Below, piece by piece: positions 8,571 to 16,004 of a DNA stretch of 54,750 bases. The notes beneath the pieces were generated by a model. It worked only from the letters and a program-made list of their open reading frames with translations. It was not told the origin of the DNA and did not search any database. Source of the stretch: Actinospica acidithermotolerans (lineage in GTDB: Bacteria > Actinomycetota > Actinomycetes > Streptomycetales > Catenulisporaceae); contig NZ_JAGSOH010000039.1 of assembly GCF_018139625.1 (NCBI RefSeq), forward strand, positions 1 to 54,750. The letters are read 5' to 3'. Both the position numbers and the translations under genes were made by a program. Position 1 is the first letter of the stretch, and every line of letters starts with the position of its first letter.

Positions 8571-9305
8571 GTGCCGCACACGACGACGATGGCGACGATG
8601 CTCGAACTCACCGACGTCGACACGTACTACGGCGCCAGCCACATCCTCCAGGGCCTCTCGCTGAAGGTCGGCGCGGGCGAGGCGGTCGCTCTCCTGGGCC
8701 GCAACGGCGCCGGCAAGACCACCACGATGCGCAGCGTCCTCGGGCTCACCCCGCCCAAGCGCGGCAGCATCCTGATGGACGGCACCGAGATCGCCCGCGC
8801 CAAGACCCACCGGATCGCGCGCCAGGGCGTGGCGTTCGTGGCCAGCGGACGCCGCGTCTTCGGCGGCCTCACCGTGGCCCAGAACCTGGAACTGGCCGCC
8901 CGCACCCTGGGCAAGCGCGCAGCCGCCGACGGCCGCACCCTGGAAGACGTCCTCACCGTCTTCCCCAAGCTCCGCGAGCTGGCCGACCGACGCGCGGGCT
9001 TCCTCTCCGGCGGCGAACAGCAGATGCTCAAACTGGCCAGAGCCCTGCTGGGCAACCCCCGCCTGCTGCTGCTGGACGAGCCCACCGAGGGGCTGTCCCC
9101 GGCTGTGGTCTCCGACCTCGGCCGCTGGCTGGACCGGCTGCGCGAGCAAGGCCTGAGCATCCTGCTCACCGAGCAGAACGCCCTCTTCGCCCTGGCTCAC
9201 GTCGACCGCGGGTACGTCATGCTCAAGGGCCGCATCACCCACGAGGCGAGCGCGGAGGAACTCCGCTCCAGCGAGGAGGTGCGCGCAGCCCTCGGCGTCG
9301 GCTGA
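8571..9305 (+). CDS. ABC transporter ATP-binding protein, LivF type
   Basis: The protein is about 244 aa. It has Walker A GRNGAGKTT, signature LSGGEQQMLKLARALL, Walker B LLLLDEPTEGLSP and switch LLTEQN, all typical of LivF. Three in-frame starts are possible. GTG 8547 almost abuts the previous stop. GTG 8571 lies 4 nt after AAGGAG (8561-8566). ATG 8589 is close to the conserved MLELTDVDTYYG. I prefer 8571 for its Shine-Dalgarno. It is the last gene of the importer operon. There is no clear terminator after it. Confidence 0.9.
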   Translation: MPHTTTMATMLELTDVDTYYGASHILQGLSLKVGAGEAVALLGRNGAGKTTTMRSVLGLTPPKRGSILMDGTEIARAKTHRIARQGVAFVASGRRVFGGLTVAQNLELAARTLGKRAAADGRTLEDVLTVFPKLRELADRRAGFLSGGEQQMLKLARALLGNPRLLLLDEPTEGLSPAVVSDLGRWLDRLREQGLSILLTEQNALFALAHVDRGYVMLKGRITHEASAEELRSSEEVRAALGVG

Positions 9306-9414
9306 GGGCGCTCGACGGACGCGCGCGCCACCGCAGCCTCTATCTCAGAATAGTGAGTAAGGGTACTGTGGCCTTGAAAGGGACTCTGGCATCTCGTGTC
9401 CGGAGGAGCCGTCG

Positions 9415-10197
9415 ATGGCCGACCCCGTACCAGCACAGGTCGCTACCGCCGCCCAGACGCTTGGTCTGGGCGAACTTCGGGAGGTCCACAACGGGCCCTC
9501 GAACGCCGTCTACGTCTTCCTGTGGTGGGGCTACGCCTTCATCGTGGGCGGACCCGGGTTCGTCATGCTCAGCCCGAGCGCGAATCTCTTCGGCCACGGC
9601 AGTGCCGTGGGCAAAGTCATCACGATTCTGATCGGAGTGGTGCTGGTAGGCGGCGCGGCCGCGATGGTGTGGCGGGGCTTGCGGATCATCGTCAATCGCA
9701 AGCTCTACCTCTACCCGGGCGGGATCGTCTACACGCACCCGTCGGGACGGGCGAAGTGGTACGGGGCCTGGCAGGACGTGCAGGTGTATTGGGGTCAGGG
9801 CGCCGCGCGCGGATCGGAGCAGTACCGGATCGTCTTCCCGCAGGGCGGGAGAGTGCGGTGGGGCGTCAAGACGAGGTACCAGGATGTGATGGCCGAGAGG
9901 AACGGAGTCGGCGCGCAGGCGCGGCGGCTGAGTACCGCCCATGTCCTGCCGCTCATGCTGGACCGGTTCCGGGCCGGCGAGATGCTGGAGTTCGGTCCGC
10001 TCCACATCGACCGCAAGGGCCTGATCTATGAGCGGCTGGACGTCGCCTGGCCGGAAGTCACGTCCGTGACGGTACTCGGCAGAATCGCGCTGATCTTCCA
10101 CCTCACGGAGAAGCGCAGATTCAGTGTGAAGCTGGGGAAGATCCCCGATCTCAACGTGCTGCTGCGCTTGATCGAGATCGCCAGAAGCTCCCGGTGA
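9415..10197 (+). CDS. Conserved membrane protein, DUF6585-like
   Basis: The protein is 260 aa. Two hydrophobic segments lie at ~35-55 and ~68-88. They are followed by a soluble part rich in beta strands (KLYLYPGGIVYTHPSGRAKWYGAWQDVQVYW; later FGPLHIDRKGLIY). That pattern resembles the DUF6585 family of actinobacterial membrane proteins, whose function is unknown. The ATG at 9415 follows GGAGGAG (9401-9408). It stands alone between the importer operon and a secreted-protein gene. Confidence 0.7.
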   Translation: MADPVPAQVATAAQTLGLGELREVHNGPSNAVYVFLWWGYAFIVGGPGFVMLSPSANLFGHGSAVGKVITILIGVVLVGGAAAMVWRGLRIIVNRKLYLYPGGIVYTHPSGRAKWYGAWQDVQVYWGQGAARGSEQYRIVFPQGGRVRWGVKTRYQDVMAERNGVGAQARRLSTAHVLPLMLDRFRAGEMLEFGPLHIDRKGLIYERLDVAWPEVTSVTVLGRIALIFHLTEKRRFSVKLGKIPDLNVLLRLIEIARSSR

Positions 10198-10317
10198 ACC
10201 GACGGCATCCGCCGGGCCCGGAAAAGCTGCGGCAAAGCCCTCTCGACCGCCGTTGCACGCCGTGACCCGCGCCGGTAGTGTCCGGCCCGCTTAGGTTCTG
10301 CTGGGGAGGGAGCGGCG

Positions 10318-11178
10318 GTGAAGTCGGGCACGAGGTGGTCTACGGCGCTCGCGCTGGTCGCGGCGGCGTGGGTGACGGTCGGCGGCGTGGCGCACGCGGA
10401 CACCGTCTACGGGGTGACGGTGCCGGACGCGGCGTTCACCGCCGGTACGGGTACCCAGACGCTCGACATCACGATCGCGCCGAACTCCCGCGTCGTGGGC
10501 AGCGCCGATCAGGTGGGCGTGTCCTCCGTCGCGGGTCTCGTCACCGGCATCTCCGCATCCGGCGCCGGCGGAACGTGCTCCGGCTCGCCCGGCGCGTGGA
10601 TCTGCCAGCCGAGCGGCACGACGTGGCGAGCCGGGGACATCCGGGTGTACGTGAGCACGGCGACGGCGACGTGTGGCAACTCCATGGAGGTTTGCGGTCG
10701 CGAGCCGCTCACCGCCGACGTCGACGGCGCGGGACTGCCGATCGAGATCACCGGCAGCATCTTCATCGGCGCCGCTCCGACGCCGTCGCCGTCTCCGACC
10801 ACGCCGGCGGCTCAACCGTCGAAGGCCGCGCCCTCGTCCGCGCCGACCACGCCGGCTTCGACGCGGGCGGCCGCGGAGCAGGCCGCGACCGTGGCCGCAT
10901 CTCAGGTTCGCGCCCCAGCCTCCACGAGCCCGTCGCCGCCCAGCCCCCCGGCGACGTCCGCGTCGCCGCCGCGCTCCGCGTCGCCCACCACTGAGGCCTC
11001 GTCCGCGTCGAGGACCAAGGCCGCGGTCGCGGCCGCCTCCAGCCCGCCGTCGGGCGTCGTCGACCTGGCCGACACGAGTTCGTCCTCGACGATGGCCGTC
11101 GTCGGACTGGCGATCGCGTTCCTACTCGTCGGCGCGACCTCCTCCGCATGGATTCGCCGAAACCGGCGCGAGCGCTAG
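10318..11178 (+). CDS. Secreted protein with Pro/Ser/Ala stalk and C-terminal membrane anchor
   Basis: The protein is 286 aa from GTG 10318 (GGGGAGGGAG upstream). It has a signal peptide with likely AHA-DT cleavage at ~27, then an extracellular domain of ~115 residues with four cysteines (GTCSGSPGAWICQ; TCGNSMEVC). A long Pro/Ser/Ala/Thr stalk (~150-245) leads to a hydrophobic helix and the basic tail RRNRRER. Before the helix is LADTS, one residue away from the LAXTG motif used by actinobacterial class E sortases. With Ser for Gly, sorting is doubtful and simple membrane anchoring is likelier. The TAG stop lies within the CTAG flank of the foldback element that follows. Function unknown. Confidence 0.75.
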   Translation: MKSGTRWSTALALVAAAWVTVGGVAHADTVYGVTVPDAAFTAGTGTQTLDITIAPNSRVVGSADQVGVSSVAGLVTGISASGAGGTCSGSPGAWICQPSGTTWRAGDIRVYVSTATATCGNSMEVCGREPLTADVDGAGLPIEITGSIFIGAAPTPSPSPTTPAAQPSKAAPSSAPTTPASTRAAAEQAATVAASQVRAPASTSPSPPSPPATSASPPRSASPTTEASSASRTKAAVAAASSPPSGVVDLADTSSSSTMAVVGLAIAFLLVGATSSAWIRRNRRER

Positions 11179-11342
11179 GGCGTGTTTTGAAACTAGCGTC
11201 GGATCAGGCCGCGGCGTCTGACGCGTGCGATCGCAAGGCGCCGGGTCGTCCGCATACTGGGCGTACGTGGGCGATCCGGCAACGCGGCGAGCGTGCGTGG
11301 CAGGCGTCGCGGACCCGGCGATAGTTGCAAAACACGCCCTAG
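11175..11342. mobile_element. MITE-like foldback element, copy 1 (160 bp + CTAG flanks)
   Basis: The 160-bp core (11179-11338) begins GGCGTGTTTTGAAACTA. It ends with the inverse of GGCGTGTTTTGCAACTA, a 16/17 terminal inverted repeat. It is flanked on both sides by CTAG (11175-11178, 11339-11342), which looks like a target duplication. The two halves are also imperfectly complementary inward, so the whole unit can fold into one long hairpin. A second copy at 42731-42898 has the same length and differs at three positions. There is no transposase; it must have been moved in trans. The CTAG-flanked, GC-rich terminal design resembles IS5-family elements. The left CTAG carries the stop codon of the upstream gene. 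Confidence 0.85.
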
Positions 11343-11563
11343 ATGCGCTCGGCACGCGGTCGTCCGCGGCGGCCGTGTACGCGCTGCTGCACGCCGTGGG
11401 GCAGCGCGCTTCCCACCATTGAGTTTCGTCCCTTGGCGCTGCTCGCGATCTCGACCGTCCGACCCGGTCTCGCGGATTCGCCGGGACCGCCCCGGCGACG
11501 CGGTGACCCGTGACCTGATCAAATGCTTCAATGGTCTGGTTCACTGTCTCGTGAGGACGGACG

Positions 11564-12451
11564 ATGCAACTGACCCCCACTCAGGCGTTCCACCATCGCT
11601 GGTCTGCTGCCATGGCCGCGGGGGACGTCCACGCGCTGCGCGCGCTCTATCAGCCCGGTTCCTCGGTTCAGCTGTCCCTGGGCACCGGACAGGTGCTGAT
11701 GGGCGCGGAGTCGATCGCGGCGGGGTACGCCGAGACGTTCGGGGTGATCGGCGGGGTCGTCACCGCCGGCGTCGAGCGCTTCGTCGACCTCGGGTTCGCC
11801 TACGTCGCGGAGTCGTGGCAGTCCAGCGGGTACGCGTCGACGCTGTCGTACGACGTGTTCGTGCTGGAGGGCGGCCTCGCGCGGTACCACGTCAGCGGCT
11901 CGGTCGCGCCGCGCACGCCCGCCGCGCTGCCCGCCGAGTCCGCCGCGCCCGGGCAGTTCTTCTACCGGCAGGTCTGGGACGCCACCAACGCGCGCGACCT
12001 GGCGGCCCTCGCGCAGCTCTACGCGCCGGATGCCGTGCGCGCGTCGGCCGGCGTCGTCCAGCGCGGCAGCCTGGCGATACTGCAGAGCGAGCAGCAGACC
12101 TGGGCGCAGGGCGGCGGGCAGCGGATCAGCAGCCTCTCGACCTTCGTGGAGGGGCCCAACATCCTCGCGGCGGAAGGCGTCATCGAAGCCGTCCTCATGG
12201 ACGCGACGTTCAGCCTCGAGATCTACGACGTGTGGCTGATGCGCGGCGGCCAGGGCGTGTTGAACATCAGCGGGCTGATCAATCCGCGCCCGGAGGAGCT
12301 GAACCGGCTGATGCAGCGGGTGGCCTCGAGCCCGCGGCGTGCCGAGCATCCGGAGGCGTACGGGCAGAACCAGCTGGATAGCCGTCCCTACAGCCAGTTG
12401 GAGGGCGGCGTTTCGCGCAGTCAGCTGGAGGGCGGCTCCTATCAGCGGTGA
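11564..12451 (+). CDS. Tandem NTF2-like (SnoaL-type) two-domain protein
   Basis: The protein is 295 aa with two consecutive NTF2-like folds. The first (~5-110) begins with FHHRWSAAMAAGDVHALRALY. The second (~130-245) begins with FYRQVWDATNARDLAALAQLY. Both show the acidic/aromatic start and the later strand pattern of SnoaL/ketosteroid-isomerase proteins. The C-terminus carries the short repeat YSQLEGGVS / RSQLEGGSY. There is no signal peptide. Such folds bind small hydrophobic ligands or act as scaffolds; no substrate is suggested by context. A 221-bp spacer separates it from MITE copy 1, and I see nothing coding in that spacer. Confidence 0.7.
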   Translation: MQLTPTQAFHHRWSAAMAAGDVHALRALYQPGSSVQLSLGTGQVLMGAESIAAGYAETFGVIGGVVTAGVERFVDLGFAYVAESWQSSGYASTLSYDVFVLEGGLARYHVSGSVAPRTPAALPAESAAPGQFFYRQVWDATNARDLAALAQLYAPDAVRASAGVVQRGSLAILQSEQQTWAQGGGQRISSLSTFVEGPNILAAEGVIEAVLMDATFSLEIYDVWLMRGGQGVLNISGLINPRPEELNRLMQRVASSPRRAEHPEAYGQNQLDSRPYSQLEGGVSRSQLEGGSYQR

Positions 12452-12485
12452 CCGGCCGCGTCGGCCGACGCCGCTCGCAGCCGAC

Positions 12486-12593
12486 ATGTCCGAAGCCGAG
12501 CGCATCGAGGAAGAGGTCGTACTCACCGAGGACGGACCGCGCGCCGTCACCCTCTTCCCGACGGAAGCGCTCTTCGTGGCCAATCGGTACTAA
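12486..12593 (+). pseudogene. C-terminal remnant of an M24 (Xaa-Pro peptidase/creatinase-like) gene
   Basis: A 35-codon open stretch ends RIEEEVVLTEDGPRAVTLFP plus ten residues and a TAA. This closely follows the C-terminal pattern of M24 metallopeptidases (RIEd.vlvTEdG...LT.fP). The ~300 upstream residues with the metal ligands are absent; that space is now the NTF2-like gene. It has no Shine-Dalgarno. It stops one nucleotide before the ATG of the dehydrogenase gene. It could still be translated as a short peptide coupled to the dehydrogenase. Assignment rests on motif resemblance only. Confidence 0.5.
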
Positions 12594-12594
12594 A

Positions 12595-14058
12595 ATGAAC
12601 AATATGACTAGCGACGGCGCTCTCAAGCTCGCTCCCACCCAACTGCTGATCGGCGGCGAACGCCGGGACTCCTCCGACGGCGCGCTGATGGACGTCTACG
12701 ATCCGGCGACGGCGAGTGTCTTCACCCAAGTGGCGGACGGCAGCGTCGAGGACGGCCTGAGCGCCGTCGAGGCGGCGGCCGCCGCCGGACCGGGCTGGGC
12801 CGCGACCCCGCCGCGGCAGCGCGGCGAGGTGCTGCGCCGCACCTTCGAGCTGATGACCGAGCACGCGGAGGAACTGGCGCACCTGATGGTGCTGGAGAAC
12901 GGCAAGGCCCTGCGGGACGCGCGCAGCGAGGTCGCGTACGCCGCCGAGTTCTTCCGCTGGTACGCCGAGGAGGCCGTGCGCGGCTTCGGCGAGCTCGGCA
13001 CCGCCCCGTCCGGCGCCAACCGGATTCTCGTGATGCGTCAGCCGGTCGGCGTATGCGTGCTGGTCACGCCGTGGAACTTCCCGGCCGCGATGGCGACGCG
13101 CAAGATCGGCCCGGCGCTGGCCGCCGGCTGCTCGGTGGTACTCAAGCCCGCCAGTGACACGCCGCTGACCGCCCTCGCGATCGGCGCGCTGCTGGAGGAG
13201 GCGGGGGCGCCCGCGGGCGTGGTCAACGTCGTACCGTCGCGCAAGTCCGGGCCGGTCGTCTCCGCGATGCTGCACGACCCGCGGGTGCGCAAGCTGTCGT
13301 TCACCGGCAGCACCGAGGTCGGCCGCGCGCTGCTGCACGAGGCCGCCGACACCATCGTCAACACGTCGATGGAGCTCGGCGGCAACGCCCCGTTCCTCGT
13401 GCTCGACGACGCGGACGTCTCCGCGGCGGTCGAGGGCGCGATGCTCGCCAAGATGCGCAACGGCGGCGAGGCGTGCACGGCCGCCAACCGCTTCTACGTG
13501 CACCGGAGCGTCGCCGACGAGTTCTCCCGCGGGCTGGCCGACGCGATGGGCCACCTCGTCGTCGGGCCGGGCAGCGACCCGGCCACCGAGCTCGGCCCGC
13601 TGGTCAACCCGGCCGCCGTGGAGAAGGTCGAGGAGCTGGTCGCCGGCGCCCTCGACGAGGGTGCCCGCGCGCTGCTCGGTGCCACCCGCCCGGACCGGAC
13701 CGGCTGGTACTACGACCCGACCGTGCTGACGAATGTGGGCAGCACCAACCCGATCCTCGGCGAGGAGGTCTTCGGGCCGGTCGCCCCCATCGTCGTGTTC
13801 GATGACGACGAGGAGGCGATCGCGGCCGCGAACGACACCGAGTTCGGGCTGGTCTCCTACCTCTACACCGGCGACCTCGCGCGCGGCCTGCGCGTCGCCG
13901 AGGCGCTGGAGGCCGGGATGATCGGCCTCAACCGGGGCCTGGTCAGCGACCCGGCCGCGCCCTTCGGCGGCGTGAAGCAGAGCGGCATCGGCCGCGAGGG
14001 CGGACATGAGGGAATGCTCGAATACCTGGAGTCGAAGTACATCGCCGTGCAGTGGTGA
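12595..14058 (+). CDS. gabD: NAD(P)-dependent succinate-semialdehyde dehydrogenase-like ALDH
   Basis: The protein is 487 aa. It has aldehyde dehydrogenase features throughout: the PWNFP cofactor-site motif, GSTEVGR, catalytic Glu260 in MELGGNAPF and nucleophile Cys294 in GGEACTAANR. The ending GREGGHEGMLEYLESKY is typical of GabD-type succinate-semialdehyde dehydrogenases, which oxidise succinate semialdehyde to succinate in GABA catabolism. ATG 12595 and ATG 12604 are both possible starts. The gene abuts the M24 peptidase remnant, so it probably once belonged to an amino-acid or compatible-solute catabolic operon. Substrate range of such enzymes is broad, so the symbol is a best guess. Confidence 0.82.
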   Translation: MNNMTSDGALKLAPTQLLIGGERRDSSDGALMDVYDPATASVFTQVADGSVEDGLSAVEAAAAAGPGWAATPPRQRGEVLRRTFELMTEHAEELAHLMVLENGKALRDARSEVAYAAEFFRWYAEEAVRGFGELGTAPSGANRILVMRQPVGVCVLVTPWNFPAAMATRKIGPALAAGCSVVLKPASDTPLTALAIGALLEEAGAPAGVVNVVPSRKSGPVVSAMLHDPRVRKLSFTGSTEVGRALLHEAADTIVNTSMELGGNAPFLVLDDADVSAAVEGAMLAKMRNGGEACTAANRFYVHRSVADEFSRGLADAMGHLVVGPGSDPATELGPLVNPAAVEKVEELVAGALDEGARALLGATRPDRTGWYYDPTVLTNVGSTNPILGEEVFGPVAPIVVFDDDEEAIAAANDTEFGLVSYLYTGDLARGLRVAEALEAGMIGLNRGLVSDPAAPFGGVKQSGIGREGGHEGMLEYLESKYIAVQW

Positions 14059-14070
14059 CGACGGCCGGAC

Positions 14071-14811
14071 TCAAGCCTTCACGCCGGTGAGCAGCCGCTC
14101 GCGGTCGAACAGCTTCGCGACGAACCTGCCGGCCGCGACGTCGATCGCGAGCAGCGCCAGGCCGAGGATGAGCGCGAGTCTGAGCGAAGGCGTGATGACG
14201 CCGAAGCCCATCAGCGCGGTCACAGCCAGCGGCGGCAGGCTCACGAGTGTGCTGAGCTGCTGCGCGACGCGGACGTCGCTCGCCCGCGTCGAGATCGCGA
14301 TCCCGGCCCAGATCGACCAGGCGGCGAGCAGCGGCGTGAACAGCACCTGTGCCAGGATCCGGCCGGCCTGGAAGATGTCGTCGGAGACGTTCGGGTGCGC
14401 GAACAGCCCGGCGCAGGCGAGGAAGATCCCGTACATGGCGTAGGAGATCACGAGCGTCGGCAGGAAGGCGGCCAGCGCCTTGCCGAGCAGCAGTTCCTCG
14501 CGCGTCAGCGGCGTGGTCAGCACCGGTTCGAGCGTGCCCTGCTCGCGCTCGCCGACGATCGTGTAGGACGCGACCACCGCGGGCACCAGCGCCGGGATCA
14601 GGGTGAGGTAGAGGACCGAGACGCCGATCGCGGCGTCGAGCTTCTGCGAGGCCACGTCGGCGGGCAGCGAGAAGATCGTCACGATCGGCGCGATCATGAA
14701 CAGGATCGGCATGATCGCCATGGTGGTCGCGATGAACCGGTTGCGCCGGTAGTCGCGGATCTCCTTGCCGACGACAGCCCGGATGCGGGTCGTGCTCAGG
14801 GTGCTGATCAT
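14071..14811 (-). CDS. ABC-2 type transporter permease
   Basis: This 246-aa membrane protein has about six hydrophobic segments. The N-terminal RIRAVVGKEIRDYRRNR, followed by a long extracytoplasmic loop and the GEREQGTLEPVLTTPLTREELLLGK motif, is characteristic of ABC-2/GldF/NatB-like export permeases. Its ATG overlaps the TGA of the ATPase gene by 4 bp, so the two are co-translated. Substrate unknown (ions, peptides or drugs are all known for this class). It is convergent with the dehydrogenase gene, with only 12 bp between them. Confidence 0.87.
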   Translation of the reverse strand: MISTLSTTRIRAVVGKEIRDYRRNRFIATTMAIMPILFMIAPIVTIFSLPADVASQKLDAAIGVSVLYLTLIPALVPAVVASYTIVGEREQGTLEPVLTTPLTREELLLGKALAAFLPTLVISYAMYGIFLACAGLFAHPNVSDDIFQAGRILAQVLFTPLLAAWSIWAGIAISTRASDVRVAQQLSTLVSLPPLAVTALMGFGVITPSLRLALILGLALLAIDVAAGRFVAKLFDRERLLTGVKA

Positions 14812-15767
14812 CGCTGCTCGGCCTCCACGTCCGTGTCGATCATCTGGAGGTAGACGTCCTCGAGGGAGTGCCGGGTCGGGGTCAGCGCCAGCAGGTCCGC
14901 CCCGGCCGCGAGTACGGCACGCGCGGCGGCGGGGGCGGCGGCGTCCGGGTCGGTCACCGACAGCACGTACGCGCCGTCCTCGTTCCGGCGCCAGCCCTCG
15001 CAGCCGGGCAGTCCGGCCAGCACCCGGTCGGGATCGGCGAGCGGCTCCCGGGTGCGCACCTCGATGCTCTTGGCGAACAGCCGGTCGCGCAGCTCGTCCG
15101 GCCGCCCGATCGTCCGCAGCGTGGTGTTCATGATGCCCACGCGGTCGCACAGCCGCTCGGCCTCGGCGAGCCGGTGCGTGGTCAGGAAGATGGTCACGCC
15201 GCGCCGGCGCAGCCCGTCGATCAGCTCGTGCACCTCGCGGGCCGCGACCGGGTCCAGGCCCGAGGTGGGCTCGTCGAGGAAGAGCACCTGCGGGTCGCTC
15301 AGCAGCGCGCGGGCCAGCCCGACCCGCTGCTTCAGGCCCTTCGAGAGGGAGCGGCACAGGTCGTCCGCGCGGTGCTCGAGGCCGACGGCCTTGAGCGCGC
15401 GGGCGATCCGCTCGCGCCGGTCGGCCAGGTCGTACAGGCCGGCGAAGTAAGTCAGGTTCTCGGCGACGCTCAGCCGCAGGTAGAGGCCGGGGGACTCCGG
15501 CATGACCGCGATCCTGCCGCGGATCGCGACGCCGTTGGCCGCGTTCAGCGGCAGCCCGGCGACGCTCGCCGTGCCCGAGCTCGGCGCGATGAGGGTGCCG
15601 AGGGTGCGCACGGTCGTGGTCTTGCCCGCGCCGTTCGGCCCGAGGAACCCGAAGACCTCGCCGTAGTCGACGGCGAAGGAGACCTCGGAGAACGCCGTGC
15701 GTTCCCCGAAGCGCTTGGTGAGGCGGTCGACGACCAGCGCCGGCCCCGCGGATGACTGCGTGTTCAC
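14808..15767 (-). CDS. ABC transporter ATP-binding protein (NatA/CcmA-like exporter)
   Basis: The protein is 319 aa. It has Walker A GPNGAGKTT (~44), a signature SLSKGLKQRVGLARALL, Walker B VLFLDEPTSGLDP and the switch LTTHR. The ~90-residue C-terminal extension (IEVRTREPLADPD...) is usual for NatA-type export ATPases. It works with the ABC-2 permease encoded immediately downstream. A perfect 16-bp palindrome sits 4 bp before its start codon, so a local repressor likely controls the operon. No regulator gene is adjacent. Confidence 0.92.
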   Translation of the reverse strand: MNTQSSAGPALVVDRLTKRFGERTAFSEVSFAVDYGEVFGFLGPNGAGKTTTVRTLGTLIAPSSGTASVAGLPLNAANGVAIRGRIAVMPESPGLYLRLSVAENLTYFAGLYDLADRRERIARALKAVGLEHRADDLCRSLSKGLKQRVGLARALLSDPQVLFLDEPTSGLDPVAAREVHELIDGLRRRGVTIFLTTHRLAEAERLCDRVGIMNTTLRTIGRPDELRDRLFAKSIEVRTREPLADPDRVLAGLPGCEGWRRNEDGAYVLSVTDPDAAAPAAARAVLAAGADLLALTPTRHSLEDVYLQMIDTDVEAEQR

Positions 15768-15771
15768 GCTT

Positions 15772-15787
15772 AAAGTGATATCACTTT
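15772..15787. promoter_or_regulatory. Perfect palindrome AAAGTGATATCACTTT, operator candidate for the ABC exporter
   Basis: The 16-bp self-complementary sequence lies just upstream of the ATPase ATG (15767 on the minus strand). An AT-rich perfect dyad in such a GC-rich background is unlikely by chance. Binding there would block the transcript or its 5' end. The cognate repressor is not in the window. Confidence 0.65.
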
Positions 15788-15969
15788 GCTATAGGCCGGT
15801 CAACGGGCCGCGGACCTGCCCGGAGCCCGGCGATCGTGTTGACGTCCGGGCTGCGCGGGTGCGTGCGCGGCACGGGTGCGACGGTGCGGCAGGGCCCGGT
15901 CGCGCGGGGAGCGGGTGAAGATCGTCCGGGGGGAATAGCGGTCGGCGGACCCGCGTTCGCGGAGGTATA

Positions 15970-15983
15970 GTTGAATCGTCAAC
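15970..15983. promoter_or_regulatory. Inverted repeat GTTGA-N4-TCAAC, MarR-like operator candidate
   Basis: A perfect 5-bp dyad with a 4-bp centre (ATCG) lies 21 bp before the GTG of the LLM oxidoreductase gene. GTTGA/TCAAC half-sites with short spacers resemble MarR-family operators. No regulator gene lies adjacent, so the binder is unknown. Confidence 0.55.
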
Positions 15984-16004
15984 AACCTCGAAGGGGTGAG
16001 TGCC

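Noticed and set aside
9340-9356. CTCA-N6-TGAG dyad before the DUF6585-like gene
   Set aside because: Only 4-bp arms, with a non-symmetric centre; too short to separate from chance.
11225-11422. Short plus-strand frame running out of MITE copy 1, with a sister frame (MRSQGAGSSAYWAYVGDPAT start) in copy 2
   Set aside because: The frame repeats only because the element repeats. It stops in unrelated flanking DNA in each case and has no ribosome-binding site.
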